Origin: Aquimarina intermedia
GTDB lineage: Bacteria; Bacteroidota; Bacteroidia; Flavobacteriales; Flavobacteriaceae
Reading direction: 5' to 3'
Assembly (NCBI RefSeq): GCF_008124785.1
Contig: NZ_VNHU01000004.1
Coordinates: forward strand, 62,001 to 126,000
Length of the DNA: 64,000 nucleotides
Shown here: positions 43,242 to 51,591 of the stretch, one piece after another
How positions within the stretch are numbered: position 1 is the stretch's first letter
How the letters are laid out: each line of letters begins with the position of its first letter
Position numbers and translations under genes: made by a program
The notes under the pieces: generated by a model
Databases searched by the model: none
What the model saw: only the letters and a program-made list of their open reading frames with translations
Told to the model about the DNA's origin: nothing

Positions 43242-44393
43242 TTAATACGTTACATATTCCATTATTTCTAAACCATAGCCTATCATTCCAACTCTTTTTT
43301 GTTGTACTGAGTTAGAGACCAAGCGAAGCTTGTGTACATTTAAGTCATGCAATATTTGAGCGCCGATACCAAAATCCTTACTATCCATTATAATTGCAGG
43401 AGCTTTCACTACCTCTTTCCCGTTTTGTAATTCCTTGAGGTCTTTCAGACGATTAAGCAGGTTGAGGGATTGACTTTCCTGATTAATAAAAATGATAACC
43501 CCCTTGCCTTCGTTATTGATACGCTGAAACATCGCATCCAAGCGCTTATCTGCATTATTAGTCAATGTACCTAAGATATCATTATTGAACAAGGTAGAGT
43601 TCACCCGTGTTAATACAGGTTCATTATCAGCCCACTGCCCTTTGGTCAATGCTATATGGATTTGATTATTAGTAGTTTGCTTATAAGCTCTGAGACGATA
43701 TTCTCCAAAACGCGTTACTATATCAAAATCTTCTTTTTTCTCAATTAGAGAATCATGTTGCATCCTATAAGCTACCAAATCCTCGATAGAAACAAGTTTA
43801 ATATCAAATTTTCTTGCTACTTCAACCAATTGTGGCAGTCTTGCCATGGTACCATCTTCATTCATAATTTCGACAATCACACCAGCAGGCTTGAGTCCTG
43901 CCAGTCTGGCAAAATCTATAGCAGCTTCTGTATGACCTGTACGACGTAACACGCCTCCTTGTTTTGCTTTTAAAGGAAAAATATGACCTGGTCTGGCAAG
44001 TTCATGAGGTTTTGTGTTAGGATTTGTTAAAGCATTCACCGTTTTTGCACGATCGCTTGCAGAAATACCTGTTGTTACTCCTTCTCCTTTCAAATCAACT
44101 GATATTGTAAAAGCCGTTTCTAAAGGATCCGTGTTATTACCAACCATCATATTCAACTTCAGCTCTTCGCAACGTTTTTCAGTTAACGGAGCACAAATAA
44201 GTCCCCTACCATGTGTTGCCATAAAATTGATCATTTCTGGTGTCACTTTTTCGGCTGCTGCCAAAAAATCCCCTTCATTCTCCCGATCTTCATCATCGAC
44301 CACTATAATAACTTTACCTTGACGGATATCATCAATGGCTTCTTGTATAGTATTCAGTTTCAATTTGGGCTTACTTTCAGTAGTTTGAGACAT
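43242..44393 (-). CDS. ribB: 3,4-dihydroxy-2-butanone 4-phosphate synthase with degenerate GTP cyclohydrolase II domain
   Basis: About 383 residues from ATG 44393 (MSQTTESKPK); an ATG nine codons upstream is also in frame. The N-terminal half is a complete RibB: VVDDEDRENEGDFL, MATHGRGLICAPL, RTGHTEAAIDFARLAGL and EIMNEDGTMAR. The C-terminal half has the RibA fold order but has lost the three zinc cysteines: the site HSEC becomes NSTL, and RCDCGFQL becomes TNNADKRL; HRQEGR is altered to INQESQ. It therefore probably makes only the four-carbon precursor of riboflavin, and a separate RibA must exist. No FMN riboswitch is seen upstream. It follows the LptF/G gene by 46 bp. Confidence 0.92.
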   Translation of the reverse strand: MSQTTESKPKLKLNTIQEAIDDIRQGKVIIVVDDEDRENEGDFLAAAEKVTPEMINFMATHGRGLICAPLTEKRCEELKLNMMVGNNTDPLETAFTISVDLKGEGVTTGISASDRAKTVNALTNPNTKPHELARPGHIFPLKAKQGGVLRRTGHTEAAIDFARLAGLKPAGVIVEIMNEDGTMARLPQLVEVARKFDIKLVSIEDLVAYRMQHDSLIEKKEDFDIVTRFGEYRLRAYKQTTNNQIHIALTKGQWADNEPVLTRVNSTLFNNDILGTLTNNADKRLDAMFQRINNEGKGVIIFINQESQSLNLLNRLKDLKELQNGKEVVKAPAIIMDSKDFGIGAQILHDLNVHKLRLVSNSVQQKRVGMIGYGLEIMEYVTY

Positions 44394-44439
44394 ACTTTTT
44401 ATCTTATGTATTCTTGGCAAAGATACCTAAACTCTCGAA

Positions 44440-45879
44440 TTATTTGAATTTAGTACTTCTTTTTGTAAATATTTTCTTTATCGGCTGGATAAAAATATCC
44501 ATATTAAATATTTGCTGATCCGTTGTCGCTTTATAGGTTAAGAAAATACTTAACGGGAAAATTATAAAGGTAGATAACCATGATCCCACAAATGGTGGAA
44601 TCCCACCTTCTTCAGCACTATTTTTTGCAAAAACTCCGATAAAATGATAGGTAAGAAATAAGGTTACCCCTATAACGATAGGAAGTCCTAATCCTCCTTT
44701 GCGTATAATGGCTCCCAGAGGTGCTCCTACAAAAAAGAGCAACACGCAAGCAATTCCCAAGGCATATTTATCATGCAAGGACATTTCATATTTGTTTAAA
44801 TATTTTCGCTTAACCTTAAGACTGTTTTCTACGCTATTCAATCTTCTCAAAACCCCGTCAACATTAGAGTGTGCTAAACTAGCGATTTGCATCTTTTCTC
44901 GGGTATTGAATAACGAGAGAAGATTTAATCTATCCGGTGTAAATTTTTTAATACTGTCTTTTTCCAGGTTTTTACTAAGATCATCAACTCCATTACGCCT
45001 TGATACTTCGCTACGAGCGGATATCATTTCATTGTCCACTTTGGTAGAAAGCGTATCAATTTCTGCTCTCAAATCTCCAACATTGAGCATATTATGCCCT
45101 TTTCTATAATTTTGAGCATTCATGTCAACCGTTCCTAATTCTGATAGATCAATATTCAAAACGTATTCTTCAAACTGAACTTTAGCAAAAGGTAATTTTC
45201 TCTTATTTTCCCTGGAGGTCGGCTGTACTTCGTTATAATAGTTACCGTCCTTGAGAACAAGTGTAACGAGATCGGATTCGGTACTCCCTTTCAACTCCCC
45301 ATCGTTTGCTTTGATTACTACAAAGTTACCCGGTTTATCATCTTTTAAATGTATAATTACATCTCTCAGATATTGATCGTTATCACCGTATTTCTCTGCA
45401 ACCTTGATATTGAAATCCCCAAGATCATTAAATTGGTTCGCCGTTATCACCATGGCGGGCTTTACCTGTACAATATTTTTACGAAGATTAATAAATTTCC
45501 TTTCGGATGCAGGAATAACTGTGTTTGAAAAGAAAAATGCACCAATACCCACTAATACAATAAAAACGGATAAGGTTCGCATCGCCCTTTTAAGTGAAAT
45601 CCCAGAAGATTTCATAGCTGCGAATTCATAATTCTCAGCAAAATTCCCAAATATCATTATCGAACTCAGCAATATGGTTAGCGGTAGTACCATAGGAATT
45701 AACCGAGGAGACGCCAACATTAAAAATTTCAAAATAACACTGAGATCTAAATCTTTACCCGCTAACTCTGATATAAACAACCAGATCGTTTGCAGCAAAA
45801 GAATAAACATGATAATTAGAAAAAGCGGAAAAAACGTTTTTAAAAATGTAGTAAGAATATATCGATCTAAGATTTTCAA
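44440..45879 (-). CDS. LptF/LptG family LPS-export permease
   Basis: 479 residues. Start MKILDRYILTTFLKTFFPLFL and LPLTILLSSIMIFGNFAENYEFAAMKSSGISL are the family signature; one pair of helices at each end flanks a large periplasmic beta-jellyroll (~120-380), longer than in E. coli because of an inserted helical segment (~270-340). The protein forms the inner-membrane part of the LptBFGC machine that extracts LPS. It is downstream of lolA and ftsK. Confidence 0.92.
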   Translation of the reverse strand: MKILDRYILTTFLKTFFPLFLIIMFILLLQTIWLFISELAGKDLDLSVILKFLMLASPRLIPMVLPLTILLSSIMIFGNFAENYEFAAMKSSGISLKRAMRTLSVFIVLVGIGAFFFSNTVIPASERKFINLRKNIVQVKPAMVITANQFNDLGDFNIKVAEKYGDNDQYLRDVIIHLKDDKPGNFVVIKANDGELKGSTESDLVTLVLKDGNYYNEVQPTSRENKRKLPFAKVQFEEYVLNIDLSELGTVDMNAQNYRKGHNMLNVGDLRAEIDTLSTKVDNEMISARSEVSRRNGVDDLSKNLEKDSIKKFTPDRLNLLSLFNTREKMQIASLAHSNVDGVLRRLNSVENSLKVKRKYLNKYEMSLHDKYALGIACVLLFFVGAPLGAIIRKGGLGLPIVIGVTLFLTYHFIGVFAKNSAEEGGIPPFVGSWLSTFIIFPLSIFLTYKATTDQQIFNMDIFIQPIKKIFTKRSTKFK

Positions 45880-45888
45880 TGGAAGTGA

Positions 45889-46524
45889 TTAATCTAAACG
45901 GTTTATATAATAATTATCATACTTTGATTCATCAAAAACGAATAAGGTTTTTGAGAGCGGCTGATTGGTCTTAAAACTATTCACTGTAAAAGTTACATTC
46001 GTACCATTATGCTGCGTCTGAATCATTTTGTAAATATGCTTTGTTTCTTTATCTATACCAAGTAAAATTTCTTTTAATTCACTATTAGAATCTATAGGAA
46101 CTAATTTAATGAATTGAATTTTACGTCCGTTGATATCCTGAACATTGTCCATATCATAACGATAACCATCTTCATAAAAGGTAAGCATTTTGGAAGGAGT
46201 AATACTACTCTCATCTTCTTCATTCTGATTAGAGATACTAATCTCTTCATCTTCAGGTACTATTAAATGTAATTTTTTACCATCATACATTTGTTTAGTT
46301 CCCATTAAATTAAGAACATACTGATTCCCTTTTATCGTTACATCCCCTCTTGTTTCCTGAGAAACATTTTCTCTAGGATTGCTCAAAGCGTATTTAAAAC
46401 CAATAACAATATTGTCATAACTTTTTACTTTTTGCGACACCTGATCCAATAACGATTTAGCTTCTTGCGCTTGCATCGCATTTACTCCAACTACAAATAA
46501 TAGAAATACTACTAATTTTTTCAT
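45889..46524 (-). CDS. lolA: Outer-membrane lipoprotein carrier LolA-like
   Basis: 211 residues with signal peptide (MKKLVVFLLFVVGVNAMQA) and the LolA-type unclosed barrel: SYDNIVIGFKYALSNPRENVSQETRGDVTIKGNQYVL, MYDGKKLHLIVPEDEEISI, and TFTVNSFKTNQPLSKTLFVFDESKY. It carries lipoproteins across the periplasm to the outer membrane. The gene is between ftsK and the LptF/G permease gene, 9 bp from the latter, giving an envelope-biogenesis cluster. Confidence 0.88.
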   Translation of the reverse strand: MKKLVVFLLFVVGVNAMQAQEAKSLLDQVSQKVKSYDNIVIGFKYALSNPRENVSQETRGDVTIKGNQYVLNLMGTKQMYDGKKLHLIVPEDEEISISNQNEEDESSITPSKMLTFYEDGYRYDMDNVQDINGRKIQFIKLVPIDSNSELKEILLGIDKETKHIYKMIQTQHNGTNVTFTVNSFKTNQPLSKTLFVFDESKYDNYYINRLD

Positions 46525-46556
46525 TTTATGATTTTATTTTCGGTCGATTTTATTAA

Positions 46557-49022
46557 TTATTCACCATCCAATAGTTGTTTTAAAGAAACCAAATCAGTTA
46601 CTAGCACTTGCCTCGCTTTACTCCCTTCAAAAGGACCTACAATACCTGCAGCTTCCAATTGATCAATAATTCTACCAGCTCTGTTGTAACCCAATTTAAG
46701 TTTTCTTTGTAACAAAGAAGCAGAACCCTGTTGTGCAGTCACAATAACCTCGGCCGCTTCATTAAACAACTTATCGCGTTCGCTAACATCTATATCAAGA
46801 CCTGTGCCACTTTCCTCTCCAGAATACTCCGGCAACATATATGCATCCGGATATGCTTTTTGGCTTCCTATAAAATCTGTAATACGTTCTACTTCGGGGG
46901 TATCTACAAATGCGCATTGAATACGTATTAAATCATTACCCTGAGTGTATAACATATCCCCTCTTCCTATCAATTGATCTGCACCTCCGGTGTCCAAAAT
47001 TGTACGAGAATCTATCTTTGATGTCACCCTAAAAGCTATTCTCGCTGGAAAGTTCGCCTTGATCATTCCAGTAATTACATTCACCGACGGTCGTTGTGTC
47101 GCAATTATTAAGTGTATCCCAATAGCTCTAGCTAGTTGTGCCAGACGTGCTATTGGTGTTTCTACCTCCTTACCAGCGGTCATAATCAAATCAGCAAACT
47201 CATCCACAACCAACACAATATACGGCAAGAATTTATGACCATTCTCAGGATTTAATTTACGAGCTCTGAACTTGACGTTATATTCTTTAATATTACGTAC
47301 CATCGCGAGCTTCAATAAATCATATCGTGCATCCATCTCAATACACAAAGAATTGAGGGTATTGATAACCTTCGTATTATCTGTGATTATAGCCTCCTCA
47401 GTATCCGGTAGTTTGGCTAAATAATGGCGTTCTATTTTATTGAACAGCGTTAATTCTACTTTTTTAGGATCCACCAGTACAAATTTGACTTCAGCCGGGT
47501 GCTTTTTATATAATAGAGACGTCAAAATAGCATTTAAACCAACCGATTTACCTTGCCCGGTAGCCCCTGCCATTAAAAGGTGTGGCATTTTAGCTAAATC
47601 TACTACAAAGGTTTCGTTGGAAATGGTTTTACCCAATGACAATGGTAGTTCCATCTCTGCATTCTGAAACTTTGATGAAGATATAGCCGAACGCATAGAT
47701 ACAATCGTCGATTTCTTATTAGGTACTTCGATACCAATGGTTCCTTTACCCGGTATAGGAGCAATAATACGAATCCCAAGAGCTGCCAGCGATAAAGCTA
47801 TATCATCTTCAAGATTTTTAATTTTCGAAATTCGTACTCCTGCTTCCGGTACAATTTCATACAACGTAACAGTAGGTCCAACGGTTGCTTTAATCTGAGC
47901 AATTTCAATTTTATAGTTCTTAAGGGTTTCAACGATTCGATTCTTATTCTCTTCCAGTTCCCCCTGATCAATTGTTATTCCCCCGGTTTGACCCGTATAA
48001 TCCTTAAGCAATGAAATAGATGGATATTGATAATTTCCTAATTCTAAAGTAGGATCAAACTCTCCAAAATCTTTCACAAGTTTATCACTTAGATTTTCTG
48101 AAAGTTCTTCTTCAACCACACTTTCGACCTCCATTTCAAGATCTTCAGGATCATCGTTGGATTTGATGACCAGTTTTTGCATTGAATCATCCGTAGAAGT
48201 GCGTTCAGAATCCTTGGTGTATAAATCATTCAATACATTAGTTGTAGAAAGATCTTTAGTACTTTCTAAGGTAGTTGTCGTATCCTCTTCTATATTTGTG
48301 ATTTTAGCATTTATAGGATCTTTAGCTATAGTCGTTACAACAGGAGACTCAACAGTGGTATGTTTTCCATTCTTGGTGGTACTTTGAGACGTTTGATCAG
48401 TAGCATTAGTGGCAACTGTCTGCTGTGCTTGTTGTATGGAAGCTGCAATTTTCTCGGGAGTATAACGCAATCGTACAACTACATAAATTATAGCAAAAAA
48501 AGTGAGAATTAATACAGTACCTATAAACCCGACATAATCCCTTAGAAAATCATTTATCTCATAGCCAATAACTCCGGCGAGCAAACCACCTTCTTGTTTA
48601 ATAAAGCCTAGAACTATGGAGATCCAAAGCATGACTAAGGTACCCCAAAACCAAAATCCTGCCAAGCGCTTTTTGTTAAGATCAAAAAACAAATAAACTC
48701 CGGTCAGTGAGGTGAGCACAGGTATAAACAGTGCGGCTACACCAAACCCTCTAAAAATAAAAAAGTGACTGACTGAAGCCCCAAACTTACTGAGCCAATT
48801 TTTGGCAATTGCAGATCTCTTGGAGAACTGTGCAATTTCACTTTGATCAATTTTCCAGTTAAAAAAGAAAGAAATAAAAGCAAAGAACAAAGCGATTCCC
48901 AGAAAGAACAAAAAAGAACCGATAATTACCTTTTGCTGCCTGCTTAAGGATAAGTTTTTTTTTGTTTTAGCTGTAGGATTCTTAGTTGCTTTCTTTTTAG
49001 TGGTTGTTTTCTTTTTGGCCAT
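46557..49022 (-). CDS. ftsK: DNA translocase FtsK/SpoIIIE
   Basis: 821 residues. A Lys/Thr-rich N-terminus is followed by four membrane helices (~32-190), a variable linker, then the motor: FtsK alpha (TGGITIDQGELEENKNRI), Walker A MAGATGQGKSVGLNAI, Walker B IVLVVDEFADLI, and the gamma winged helix at the end (ASLLQRKLKLGYNRAGRIIDQ) that reads polar KOPS-like sites. It moves chromosome dimers and termini at the division septum. All motor motifs are intact. Confidence 0.96.
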   Translation of the reverse strand: MAKKKTTTKKKATKNPTAKTKKNLSLSRQQKVIIGSFLFFLGIALFFAFISFFFNWKIDQSEIAQFSKRSAIAKNWLSKFGASVSHFFIFRGFGVAALFIPVLTSLTGVYLFFDLNKKRLAGFWFWGTLVMLWISIVLGFIKQEGGLLAGVIGYEINDFLRDYVGFIGTVLILTFFAIIYVVVRLRYTPEKIAASIQQAQQTVATNATDQTSQSTTKNGKHTTVESPVVTTIAKDPINAKITNIEEDTTTTLESTKDLSTTNVLNDLYTKDSERTSTDDSMQKLVIKSNDDPEDLEMEVESVVEEELSENLSDKLVKDFGEFDPTLELGNYQYPSISLLKDYTGQTGGITIDQGELEENKNRIVETLKNYKIEIAQIKATVGPTVTLYEIVPEAGVRISKIKNLEDDIALSLAALGIRIIAPIPGKGTIGIEVPNKKSTIVSMRSAISSSKFQNAEMELPLSLGKTISNETFVVDLAKMPHLLMAGATGQGKSVGLNAILTSLLYKKHPAEVKFVLVDPKKVELTLFNKIERHYLAKLPDTEEAIITDNTKVINTLNSLCIEMDARYDLLKLAMVRNIKEYNVKFRARKLNPENGHKFLPYIVLVVDEFADLIMTAGKEVETPIARLAQLARAIGIHLIIATQRPSVNVITGMIKANFPARIAFRVTSKIDSRTILDTGGADQLIGRGDMLYTQGNDLIRIQCAFVDTPEVERITDFIGSQKAYPDAYMLPEYSGEESGTGLDIDVSERDKLFNEAAEVIVTAQQGSASLLQRKLKLGYNRAGRIIDQLEAAGIVGPFEGSKARQVLVTDLVSLKQLLDGE

Positions 49023-49089
49023 TATTTGGGAGTATTATCGCAAAAGTACGAATATCTATATAGGAACGTAGAAATGCTAAAAAAATTTT

Positions 49090-49458
49090 CTAGTTGAAAT
49101 AGGGAATATAGATCATTAATCCGATTATAAAAGCAGCAATTGCAGCAAAAAATACAGCCCCTGCAGCTATGTCTTTAATAAATCCAATCTTATTATGAAA
49201 ATCGGGATGAATAAAGTCTGCTATCGCCTCAATTGCAGTATTTATCGCTTCTATACTAAGTACCAGACCAATAGCAAAAATTTGTAACATCCAATCTATC
49301 TTTGATATTTCCAGATAAAAACCCATAAAAGTTACGATCAGAGCAATTGACACCTGAACCTGTATACTTGCTTCTGTTTTTAACAAGAGAAATGCTCCTT
49401 TTAGGGCATAACCGCCACCCCGAATACGACCGGATAAAAATTTAAAAATTCCACTCAT
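49090..49458 (-). CDS. dgkA: Diacylglycerol/undecaprenol kinase family protein
   Basis: 122 residues, three membrane helices, DgkA family: SGRIRGGGYALKGAFLLLKTEASIQVQ, EAINTAIEAIADFIHPDFHNKIGFIKDIAAGAVF with the catalytic EAINTAIE motif and the KD/AGAV helix. It phosphorylates diacylglycerol or undecaprenol at the inner membrane. It is 7 bp downstream of tpx. Confidence 0.93.
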   Translation of the reverse strand: MSGIFKFLSGRIRGGGYALKGAFLLLKTEASIQVQVSIALIVTFMGFYLEISKIDWMLQIFAIGLVLSIEAINTAIEAIADFIHPDFHNKIGFIKDIAAGAVFFAAIAAFIIGLMIYIPYFN

Positions 49459-49465
49459 AAGCGTT

Positions 49466-49966
49466 TTATTTCAAAGCATTTAATGCCGCAGTGTAGTCCG
49501 GTTCCTGTACAATTTCTGGCACCTGCTCTGTGTAGCGTACGGTACCTTCCTTATCCAGCACTACGATAGCACGAGAATGCAGCGCTTTTAATGGTCCGCT
49601 GGTCATCTCTACTTCATAATCTTTTCCAAACTTTCCGGTTCTAAAATCTGAAAGATTGATCACATTTTCTATTCCTTCTGCCCCACAAAATCGTTCTTGT
49701 GCAAATGGAAGATCTCTGGATATACATACCACTTTGGTATCTGTTAAAGAAGCTGCTTGTTTATTGAATTCTCGAACTGATGCCGCACAAATCCCTGTAT
49801 CCACTGAAGGGAATATGTTTAAAATTAAATTAAATCCTTCAAAATCTTTTAAAGTAGCTGTCGACAAGTCATTTTTAACTAATTCGAAGTCCGGAGCTTT
49901 GGACCCGATCTCAGGAAGTTCTCCCGCAGTTTGTAATGTATTCCCTTTTAGTGTTATTGTAGCCAT
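49466..49966 (-). CDS. tpx: Thiol peroxidase Tpx
   Basis: 166 residues. NIFPSVDTGICAASVREFN holds the peroxidatic Cys (about C60) and RDLPFAQERFCGAEG the resolving Cys (about C95), the two-Cys arrangement of atypical Tpx. MTSGPLKALHSRAIVVLD is also characteristic. It reduces hydrogen peroxide and alkyl peroxides with thioredoxin. It is one of three peroxiredoxins in the window. Confidence 0.95.
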   Translation of the reverse strand: MATITLKGNTLQTAGELPEIGSKAPDFELVKNDLSTATLKDFEGFNLILNIFPSVDTGICAASVREFNKQAASLTDTKVVCISRDLPFAQERFCGAEGIENVINLSDFRTGKFGKDYEVEMTSGPLKALHSRAIVVLDKEGTVRYTEQVPEIVQEPDYTAALNALK

Positions 49967-50042
49967 GATAGTAAACTTTATTTTGAAAGGATAAAATTAC
50001 TAAGATTATGTGGTATTTAAGCTAAATCGGAGGAAAAATAAA

Positions 50043-50064
50043 AAACCTTCCCTGGCAGGAAGGT
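50043..50064 (-). terminator. Terminator of the prx-trx cluster
   Basis: Stem AACCTTCC (50043-50050) / GGAAGGTT (50057-50064); on the reverse strand it is followed by T5. It ends the transcript of the small gene at 50074. Confidence 0.85.
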
Positions 50065-50073
50065 TAAAAAGAG

Positions 50074-50331
50074 CTATGCATCGATAGCTCCTAAAACTCT
50101 TTTCATAAAGGAATTAAGTGCTTCTTTTTTACTGGTTCCTTCTTTAATCATTTTATCTACTTCTAGCGCTCCGTACATATTAGAGATTAGCTCTCCTATA
50201 ACATCCAGCTCCTCATCTTTTAGAGAAGGAATCTCTGTGAGCGCCTCTAAGGTTTCGATGGATTCTATAATATAATCTTCATCATTTTCTTCGATGAAGT
50301 TCGTAAGATGTTTAATTACTGGTAACTTCAT
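50074..50331 (-). CDS. Small conserved protein downstream of a thioredoxin (DUF6952-like)
   Basis: 85 residues, helical and acidic: MKLPVIKHLTNFIEENDEDYIIESIETLEALTE, then SLKDEELDVIGELISNMYGAL. It resembles the small DUF6952-type proteins that follow thioredoxin genes in Flavobacteriia; function unknown. Its start overlaps the thioredoxin gene by 20 bp, so the two are translationally linked. Confidence 0.75.
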   Translation of the reverse strand: MKLPVIKHLTNFIEENDEDYIIESIETLEALTEIPSLKDEELDVIGELISNMYGALEVDKMIKEGTSKKEALNSFMKRVLGAIDA

Positions 50332-50626
50332 GAACTAAATCTTTTAAAACGTCAAATTTGTTAGTTTGTGCTTGATTTACAAAGCTTCCATTTTTAAAAA
50401 CCGCGAATGTCGGTAAGTTGTCAACAGTTGCCATTTTTCTGGATTCCGGAAACTTTTCAGCATCAGCGATTACAAAAGTAGCGTCAGTCAATTCTGAGGC
50501 CAATTTCTTAAACTTAGGCTTCATAATGCGACAGTTACCACACCATGTTGCAGAGTATTGAACAATAACTGTATCATTATCATTCACAATATTTTTTAAA
50601 TTATCTTCATTCAATTCTTGAACCAT
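50312..50626 (-). CDS. Thioredoxin-family protein
   Basis: 104 residues. Active site YSATWCGNCRIMKPKF (CGNC rather than CGPC), cis-Pro loop NLPTFAVFKNG. Cytoplasmic. It lies between a 2-Cys peroxiredoxin and the small conserved gene and is likely to be a reductant for the former. The CGNC dipeptide points to a more oxidising redox potential than classical thioredoxin. Confidence 0.9.
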   Translation of the reverse strand: MVQELNEDNLKNIVNDNDTVIVQYSATWCGNCRIMKPKFKKLASELTDATFVIADAEKFPESRKMATVDNLPTFAVFKNGSFVNQAQTNKFDVLKDLVHEVTSN

Positions 50627-50646
50627 AGTATTTTATTTAATTAATA

Positions 50647-50670
50647 CCCCTACATCAAAGGATGCAGGGG
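50647..50670. terminator. Hairpin after the 2-Cys peroxiredoxin gene
   Basis: CCCCTACATC / GATGCAGGGG with one mismatch and a 4-base loop. It lies between the peroxiredoxin stop (50689) and the thioredoxin start (50626). The T-run after it is poor, so it may attenuate rather than end transcription. Confidence 0.45.
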
Positions 50671-50688
50671 ATAAAAAATTGTATAATC

Positions 50689-51327
50689 TTAGTTAGAAGC
50701 TAAATAAGAAGCAACACCATCTCTGTTTGCAGACATAGCCTCTTTTCCTTCTTCCCAGTTAGCAGGACATACTTCCCCATTCTTTTGAACGTGAGCATAA
50801 GCATCTATCAATCTCATAAATTCTTTTACATTTCGTCCCACAGGCATATGATTCACACCTTCATGAAAAACTGTTCCTTCTTCATCGATAAGATATGTAG
50901 CTCTATACGTGACGTTATCTCCCTCTACTGTAACTAATCCGGTCTCTTCGTTATACTTTTCATCAGTGATATCTAAGATACCCAATGCATTTGCCAAGTT
51001 ACGATTAGAATCTGCTAAAATTGGATACGTTACCCCCTCAATACCGCCATTGTCTTTTGAAGTATTTAACCATGCAAAATGAACTTCTGGTGTATCACAA
51101 GAAGCTCCAATCACGATAGTATTTCTTTTTTCAAATTCTTTAAGTGCTTCTTGGAAAGCGTGTAGTTCTGTTGGACAAACAAAAGTGAAATCTTTTGGAT
51201 ACCAAAAAAGTAATACTTTCTTATTATTATTTTTTGCTTCTTCCAAAACATTTAATTTAAAAGTGTCTCCCATATCGTTCATGGCATCAACATTTAAATC
51301 TGGAAATTTTTTTCCTACAATTGTCAT
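50689..51327 (-). CDS. Typical 2-Cys peroxiredoxin (AhpC/Prx1 type)
   Basis: 212 residues. Peroxidatic Cys in YPKDFTFVCPTELHAF (about C50), resolving Cys in EVCPANWEEGKE near the C-terminus, GASCDTPEVHFAWLN between. It is a cytoplasmic peroxide scavenger of the AhpC/Prx1 group. A -7 box TATATTTG (reverse strand, 51365-51372) precedes it; this promoter has no TGA-N6-TCA site, unlike that of the 1-Cys peroxiredoxin at 25659. Confidence 0.95.
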   Translation of the reverse strand: MTIVGKKFPDLNVDAMNDMGDTFKLNVLEEAKNNNKKVLLFWYPKDFTFVCPTELHAFQEALKEFEKRNTIVIGASCDTPEVHFAWLNTSKDNGGIEGVTYPILADSNRNLANALGILDITDEKYNEETGLVTVEGDNVTYRATYLIDEEGTVFHEGVNHMPVGRNVKEFMRLIDAYAHVQKNGEVCPANWEEGKEAMSANRDGVASYLASN

Positions 51328-51364
51328 AGTTATATTTTTTTGTTATTGAACGTTTATTTCACTG

Positions 51365-51372
51365 CAAATATA
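51365..51372 (-). promoter_or_regulatory. -7 box of the 2-Cys peroxiredoxin gene
   Basis: TATATTTG on the reverse strand, 38 bp before the ATG at 51327. Confidence 0.6.
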
Positions 51373-51591
51373 ACTTAAGATATGAAGGTGGTTAAAAAGA
51401 CTAATTTTTATTCTTTATTTGATAATAGGTTTTAGCTATCATAAACACAAAGTTCATAAGGAGGAAAAATACTCATATCATTTTTTACCGTAACTTTTAT
51501 ACGGAAAATATAAGGTTAAATTCTTGAAATATCACATGGTAAGCACAATTTTTGTATTTTCGTTAATTATTATTAACTTTTTAACCACTAT

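Noticed and set aside
44394-44439. FMN riboswitch before ribB
   Set aside because: Only 46 bp separate the LptF/G gene from ribB; there is no room for the RFN element and none of its conserved loops is seen.
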